Shown here piece by piece: positions 60,305 to 64,000 of a stretch of 64,000 nt of DNA (its first letter is position 1; every line of letters begins with the position of its first letter). The DNA is taken from assembly GCA_016219185.1 (NCBI GenBank), contig JACRBZ010000089.1, forward strand, positions 1 to 64,000, read 5' to 3'. A model generated the notes under the pieces. That model was not told the DNA's origin, made no database searches, and saw only the letters and a program-made list of their open reading frames with translations. Source of the DNA: Deltaproteobacteria bacterium. GTDB taxonomy: Bacteria; Desulfobacterota; Desulfobacteria; Desulfobacterales; Desulfatirhabdiaceae. The position numbers were made by a program, and so were the translations under genes.

Positions 60305-61438
60305 TTAAAGCAGCCCAGCAATGGCACTGAGACGCCTTTGATAACCAGATAATTGATTTGGTGTTCCGCCAGTTCTATTTAAATGGTAAAGTCTTGTTGA
60401 CCCTGGTTCTGGATAGTTGTTGCCCAGACGTAATGACTGAAGCTCTATACCATTGTAATCACAAATCAGCCCAAGTCGTCTTAAATCCCACATATGCTCG
60501 TGATTGTTGAAAGGCTGAATTCTGTATTCAGATGCTTCTGAATTAGTCTGGCTTGTGATTGACGTGATAGTTTGGCGGTGAAGTCTTTGCGGATCAGTAT
60601 AGCTCTGACCGCCACTTAGACGGTACGGATTAGTCATGTTAGCGATGAGTAAAAATGGTGTAGAAATAGCAAGATTGGGAACCGTAAGTAAATGACCCCG
60701 ATTATCGTACCACGGAAACGGATAACGTGCATGCTCATCTGTGATAAACCGACTCAAGCCCGATGCAGGTTCAAACATGAATTCAATGCTTCTTAGAACA
60801 GCGAACTGGCTAGCCTGGGAGTTTGGGGAGTATGCAGAAATCCAACGATCAGCAGCCACTAAACCCATGTGAGTGGTGATGACGTTGAAATATGGGTCGG
60901 TATCGATAAAAACAATGTTCTGATTCGATGTGTCTAAAAGCTGAACCGCATATCTGAGGAAAGAGCGGATTAGAAGGTAAGTTGAGTACTCAGGGCCTGT
61001 AGGTGCCCGACCAGAACGACGTGGCGGCTGTGGAAGTTGTTCAATCAACTGAATAGTTCGCTCCAAATCGAAGTCTCCGCACAGTAATCGAAGGTTGCTC
61101 GGTAGTTGCTGGGTCATGTGAGGTCGAACGATATTTGGATCAACAATGAATTGTTTTGGATCAGGCCAGCCAATTCCTGAAATAATATCGTTCAAGCAGG
61201 CTGAGAGATATGACTGGATCGTTTTGCGCGGAGTTCCTTGCATCAATTGGATAATGGCAGCTTCGCCACCGTTATGTCCACCTCCGAGCATCATTCTTGA
61301 AACGTCACATTGAGGGCTTATGTCAATTACAAAGACTTGTTTGGTTGGATTGGCGTGAGCAGCGGCACATGCCAGTTGAAAAGTCATAGTGGATTTTCCT
61401 ATTCCACCCTTGTTGGCCCAAATAACATAACTGCTCAA
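60305..61438 (-). CDS. ParA-type P-loop ATPase (TTG start)
   Basis: 377 residues, longer than a typical ParA. Deviant Walker A KGGIGKST at about 10-17, then VFVIDISPQCDVSRMML (switch I), and IVFIDTDPYFNVITTHMGL (Walker B). The C-terminal 150 residues do not match the partition ATPases I know. The start is TTG, with AGGAGG about 8 bp upstream. No ParB partner or parS-like repeats are nearby, so a plasmid-style partition role is doubtful. It opens the ParA-DUF3010-kinase run, about 120 bp downstream of the S24 repressor gene. Confidence 0.8.
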   Translation of the reverse strand: MSSYVIWANKGGIGKSTMTFQLACAAAHANPTKQVFVIDISPQCDVSRMMLGGGHNGGEAAIIQLMQGTPRKTIQSYLSACLNDIISGIGWPDPKQFIVDPNIVRPHMTQQLPSNLRLLCGDFDLERTIQLIEQLPQPPRRSGRAPTGPEYSTYLLIRSFLRYAVQLLDTSNQNIVFIDTDPYFNVITTHMGLVAADRWISAYSPNSQASQFAVLRSIEFMFEPASGLSRFITDEHARYPFPWYDNRGHLLTVPNLAISTPFLLIANMTNPYRLSGGQSYTDPQRLHRQTITSITSQTNSEASEYRIQPFNNHEHMWDLRRLGLICDYNGIELQSLRLGNNYPEPGSTRLYHLNRTGGTPNQLSGYQRRLSAIAGLL

Positions 61439-61559
61439 GGTGAATTCCTCCTGTGAATACTAACTATAAATAGTGCAAACAGAAGCGAGATAAAAACAGG
61501 CCTTTAATTACCACTCCCACCCCCCTCCCTCATATTTTCCAACTGCCAGCATACAAAAC

Positions 61560-62336
61560 TCAAATATTACTGATATCCCTCCACATCCAAACAATCCGCC
61601 CGACACAAAGCCTGTTCCAATCCAAAGGCGATAACTCCAGCGGGTAATTAGTATTGTCACTGAGCAGAACAAATCCCTTTTCCCATTTCTTGATTCTTTT
61701 GATCGACGCCATATCCATATCACCTTCAGGAGTGTTCACGACAAACACTTTCCCTTCAACTTGTTCCCTGTCCGACAAATCCACGACCACGATGGAACCT
61801 TTTATGATTGTTGGTTCCATCGAGTCCCCGCCCACCTTTATTGCTGCCAGCCTGTGCCTGGAACGGCCTTGCAGTTCCGGCTTATAAACTACCACCACAG
61901 AAGTTGGGGATTGGTAGGGGTCAAATTCGATGCCGTTGACACCCGCCGCCAGCCTGCCGGATTCGTATAAGGGGATTCCCTGGTAATCGTCGGCGGTGCC
62001 GTTAACAACATCTTTGTATTGTTGGGAATTTACATGGACGATGAGGTTATGGTCGGGAGGTGATGGCGGTTTTGGTGGGTTTCCGGTTTCGATTAGAGAG
62101 CGGCCAAATCTTATGGCATCTTCATAATTTTTAAAACCGGCAGCTTTAATTATTGCTTCCTGGGAATCTATCCCGGCTCGTTTCGAAGTTTTTGGATTTA
62201 AAATAAGGCTCAGAAGGGTCTGAGATACTCCAGCTTCAATAGAAAGAAAATTCTGGGCGCCCCTCCCTTTCTTGTCGAGCCAATATTTCAGGGTAGCGAC
62301 GAAACAATCATAGGCTTTTATGTCTGTAATGGTCAT
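61560..62336 (-). CDS. Phage-type repressor with S24 (LexA/CI-like) autopeptidase domain
   Basis: 258 residues. The N-terminal about 75 residues contain a helix-turn-helix region (NFLSIEAGVSQTLLSLILNP). The C-terminal S24 domain has the nucleophile Ser172 in VGGDSMEPTI and Lys213 in MASIKRIKKW, with a plausible Ala-Gly cleavage site in RLAAGVNG (131/132). This is the design of CI/LexA-type repressors that cleave themselves in response to RecA filaments. It faces the Cro-like gene across three operator-like sites and lies upstream of the ParA cassette on the same strand, so it may repress both. Part of its 3' end is duplicated at 58248-58380. Confidence 0.88.
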   Translation of the reverse strand: MTITDIKAYDCFVATLKYWLDKKGRGAQNFLSIEAGVSQTLLSLILNPKTSKRAGIDSQEAIIKAAGFKNYEDAIRFGRSLIETGNPPKPPSPPDHNLIVHVNSQQYKDVVNGTADDYQGIPLYESGRLAAGVNGIEFDPYQSPTSVVVVYKPELQGRSRHRLAAIKVGGDSMEPTIIKGSIVVVDLSDREQVEGKVFVVNTPEGDMDMASIKRIKKWEKGFVLLSDNTNYPLELSPLDWNRLCVGRIVWMWRDISNI

Positions 62337-62344
62337 TCGATTAC

Positions 62345-62428
62345 TTTACCCACGGTAAATATTTTATCAAGATAATAATTATTACCTATAGTAATTTTTA
62401 ATGACATTAGTAATTTACTAAAGGTAAT
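62345..62428. promoter_or_regulatory. Three 15-bp operator-like palindromes
   Basis: TTTACC-CAC-GGTAAA (62345-62359), ATTACC-TAT-AGTAAT (62381-62395) and TTTACT-AAA-GGTAAT (62414-62428). All share the 6-3-6 geometry and a TTAC...GTAA core, spaced 36 and 33 bp apart, about three to three and a half helical turns. They fill the gap between the divergent repressor and Cro-like genes, like the OR/OL operators of lambdoid switches. Confidence 0.7.
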
Positions 62429-62436
62429 AAATAACA

Positions 62437-62688
62437 ATGAAACACGGAACCCAAATCAAAATTTGCAAAATAGTTGGAGTAACTTCAGGTTTTTTGTTAC
62501 TGGTCATGTCCGGTTTAAGGCGTCCTTCATGGCCAACAGCCAAGCGACTTGCTGCTGCCACCGGATCAACACCCGACCAATGGATGGAAGCACCTCCAGA
62601 AACCTTCCGCCGAATCATTTCAGAATATGCACTTTCACGGGAATCGGCTTCATGGCGACCATGGATGGTCACGTTTGGTCCCCCGTAA
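62437..62688 (+). CDS. Cro-like helix-turn-helix protein
   Basis: 83 residues. IKICKIVGVTSGFLLLVMSG (helix-turn-helix) and LRRPSWPTAKRLAAATGSTP, DQWMEAPPE match small XRE/Cro-type regulators found opposite phage repressors. The third operator-like site ends 9 bp before its ATG, so it is probably repressed by the S24 protein and in turn competes for the same sites. No strong Shine-Dalgarno. A 36-bp gap separates it from the ribbon-helix-helix gene. Confidence 0.75.
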   Translation: MKHGTQIKICKIVGVTSGFLLLVMSGLRRPSWPTAKRLAAATGSTPDQWMEAPPETFRRIISEYALSRESASWRPWMVTFGPP

Positions 62689-62724
62689 AGCCCGCAAACA
62701 TTCGGAAAAAAGAGTGACGAAACG

Positions 62725-62943
62725 ATGAAAAAAGAAAACACGGAAACAATCACCATCTCGTTACCCTCCGAAATGGTTGAATTGATCGATATCGCGGCCC
62801 GTGAATTTGATTACAGTCGTTCAATATTCATATCCCACGCCGTCAGGGATAAGGTTGTTGCCACATTTTACAAATCTTCATCCAATGTACGGGATGGATA
62901 TTATCGAACTGTCCTGAAGCAATTCCAGTTAGAAAAAGATTAA
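62725..62943 (+). CDS. Ribbon-helix-helix (CopG-type) DNA-binding protein
   Basis: 72 residues. The N-terminal strand TETITISLPSEMVELIDIAA followed by REFDYSRSIFISHAVRDKV is the ribbon-helix-helix pattern of CopG/Arc-type dimeric repressors. The C-terminal 25 residues carry no known toxin-binding motif, and no toxin-like gene follows. Likely a small regulator of the phage-like strip, in line with the Cro-like gene upstream. Confidence 0.75.
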   Translation: MKKENTETITISLPSEMVELIDIAAREFDYSRSIFISHAVRDKVVATFYKSSSNVRDGYYRTVLKQFQLEKD

Positions 62944-63108
62944 AAAAACAAAAAACAATTAACGAAAAGGATTTCGAAATGATAGGGCCGAAACCAAGTT
63001 TCATTATGATGAAGATCAGTTGCCCATGAATTTTGACGTGAAGGTTATCGGGATCAGGGATATCGAACCGATGGCGTCAAGCAGAAGGCGAGAGGGGGAC
63101 AAAATAAA

Positions 63109-63130
63109 AAGGCCCGATTTCTCGGGCCTT
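63109..63130 (-). terminator. Intrinsic terminator after tRNA-Met
   Basis: AAGGCCCGA (63109-63117) pairs with TCGGGCCTT (63122-63130) around a 4-nt loop, 35 bp past the tRNA 3' end and followed on the minus strand by TTTATTTT. A classic intrinsic terminator. Confidence 0.85.
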
Positions 63131-63164
63131 TATGGACAGTATCGGATGATACTGGACTATGCGA

Positions 63165-63241
63165 TGGTGGCGATGCAGGGATTTGAACCCCGGACACTGC
63201 GGATATGAGCCGCATGCTCTGACCAACTGAGCTACATCGCC
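63165..63241 (-). tRNA. tRNA-Met (anticodon CAT)
   Basis: 77 nt including an encoded CCA. All arms pair: acceptor GGCGATG/CATCGCC, D stem GCTC/GAGC, anticodon stem TGCGG/CCGCA with loop CTCATAT, T stem CGGGG/CCCTG. Anticodon CAT reads Met; the seven-pair acceptor indicates an elongator, but a lysidine-modified tRNA-Ile2 cannot be excluded by eye. Its 3' end faces the accessory island, the common orientation for a tRNA used as an integration site. Confidence 0.95.
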
Positions 63242-63343
63242 GATTGGTGGTTTTTAGAAAAGATCAATTTCCTCTTTCTGAAAACCGCCACAAACTTAAG
63301 TTATATAACAACATCTCAGTTGTTCGTCAAGCAATATATCAGA

Positions 63344-64000
63344 TTAAATCGCAACTGAATCTTTGACTTCCAGCGTAAATTCTTCCAGATTATCCGGAAG
63401 AGTTGAAAAAACGATCATAAAAGAAATGGCATCGCCGGGTGCGACTTTAAGGTTGGATCCGTTATCTCCGGACTTGTTCTGAAGCCGTTCCTGGATGGTT
63501 GCCGGTTCAGCATTGGCCAGGTCAATATCCGAAAGAATATTTCCGCAAAATACGGTTTCTGTTTTTGCCAGTGCCTTATCCTTGGTGTAGAGTTTTCCGA
63601 TTACCGAAATAGCACCGCGGGCAGCGGGATATTCATTCTTGACTTTTCCCGTAATAATAAACAATTTTCCGATCTTGGTATTATCTACAAACCTGCTGCT
63701 GATATCAAATGGTTTAATCTTGAAGTTTCCCGGGTCTTGAACTTTGGAAGGCGTCGGTTGACTGACAAATGGAATGGGAACTCCTTTTGTGTTCAGCAGG
63801 GTATACCCGCCATAAACCAGTCCGGCTATCACAGCCAGGATGAGCGTACCGATCATCAGGGGGCTGATTCCTTTTTTTTGCGCAGGTTGTTCTTCTTCAG
63901 GCTCTTCTTCGACAACTGCATCGGTTGAAAGCGGTTTTTCTTCTTCAGCCGCAGGTTCTGCTTTTTTGATTTCGGGTTCCTTCTGAAGGGAAGGGGCCGA
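63344..64000 (-). CDS. DUF3426 zinc-ribbon-type membrane protein, 5' end outside the window
   Basis: At least 219 residues, continuing beyond the window edge. The visible part has an acidic Glu-rich linker (EEEPEEEQPAQ), one transmembrane helix (MIGTLILAVIAGLVYGGYTLL), and a beta-rich exported domain with FIITGKVKNEYPAARGAISV and VFCGNILSD, typical of DUF3426, whose N-terminus usually bears an MJ0042-type zinc ribbon. The ATG at 63856 is inside the frame and is not the start. Function unknown in the family. Confidence 0.75.
   Translation of the reverse strand, partial: SAPSLQKEPEIKKAEPAAEEEKPLSTDAVVEEEPEEEQPAQKKGISPLMIGTLILAVIAGLVYGGYTLLNTKGVPIPFVSQPTPSKVQDPGNFKIKPFDISSRFVDNTKIGKLFIITGKVKNEYPAARGAISVIGKLYTKDKALAKTETVFCGNILSDIDLANAEPATIQERLQNKSGDNGSNLKVAPGDAISFMIVFSTLPDNLEEFTLEVKDSVAI

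Noticed and set aside
60305..61438. Plasmid-type partition (ParA) locus
   Set aside because: No ParB gene or parS-like iterated sites were found; the C-terminal part is unlike partition ATPases, so a partition function is not claimed.
63020..63208. 62-codon plus-strand frame near the tRNA
   Set aside because: It runs through the tRNA terminator and into the antisense of the tRNA-Met itself; no ribosome-binding site.

Overview
This 64 kb window (about 50% GC by eye) looks like chromosome from a deltaproteobacterial (Desulfobacterota) anaerobe, most likely a sulfate-reducer-like member of the Desulfobacteraceae/Desulfosarcinaceae. That placement is inference. It rests on a CooC-type nickel-insertion ATPase, several acyl-CoA dehydrogenases, a NorQ/NorD (CbbQ/CbbO) pair without a nitric-oxide reductase, a GcvT-GlyA fusion, and a DUF3426 protein. 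No rRNA, ribosomal-protein or sulfate-reduction marker lies in the window to settle it.

Layout. 1-3.3 kb is an AT-richer accessory strip: one coiled-coil membrane protein of unknown function, an IS4-type transposase remnant and degraded DNA. 3.3-9.9 kb (minus strand) holds a lactonase-like metallo-beta-lactamase and a five-gene norQ...norD operon. 10-20.5 kb (plus) holds TraB, a hydrolase, an SPFH protein translationally coupled to a giant double-AAA/Lon-type protease, and a solute-binding lipoprotein paired with a hybrid histidine kinase. 20.5-31.6 kb is housekeeping: amidohydrolase, minCDE, a fused GcvT-GlyA enzyme, htpG, a SYLF lipid-binding protein and small proteins. 31.6-37.6 kb is a tightly overlapping phosphatase/glycosyltransferase/deacetylase/STELLO/HAD cluster followed by a class II aldolase. 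38-43.8 kb (minus) carries hisD, a metallo-hydrolase, prmA, an AcuB-like CBS-ACT protein, an AcuC-like deacetylase and cooC. 44-51.9 kb carries two acyl-CoA dehydrogenases flanking a phasin-like protein, a thiamine-diphosphate enzyme and a DUF2804/sugar isomerase/PH-domain run.

52-63.2 kb is an accessory island abutting a tRNA-Met. It is rich in pseudogenes (SRAP peptidase, PLD nuclease, a truncated toxin, the tail of a duplicated repressor) and in genes that look like biological-conflict machinery. Two candidate systems stand out. The first is a 1113-residue protein joining a calcineurin-like phosphoesterase, a NACHT NTPase and a C-terminal FGE/C-type-lectin-like domain. The last ~35 codons of that protein have the NNY-codon pattern of a diversity-generating-retroelement variable region. 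The second is a ParA / DUF3010 / Ser-Thr-kinase cassette downstream of a LexA/CI-type self-cleaving repressor, bounded on its far side by a second, broken copy of that repressor's 3' end.

Start codons were moved to internal ATG/TTG codons where a Shine-Dalgarno sequence, a coupled stop/start or a signal peptide supported it. All function calls are from motif reading; no database search was possible.
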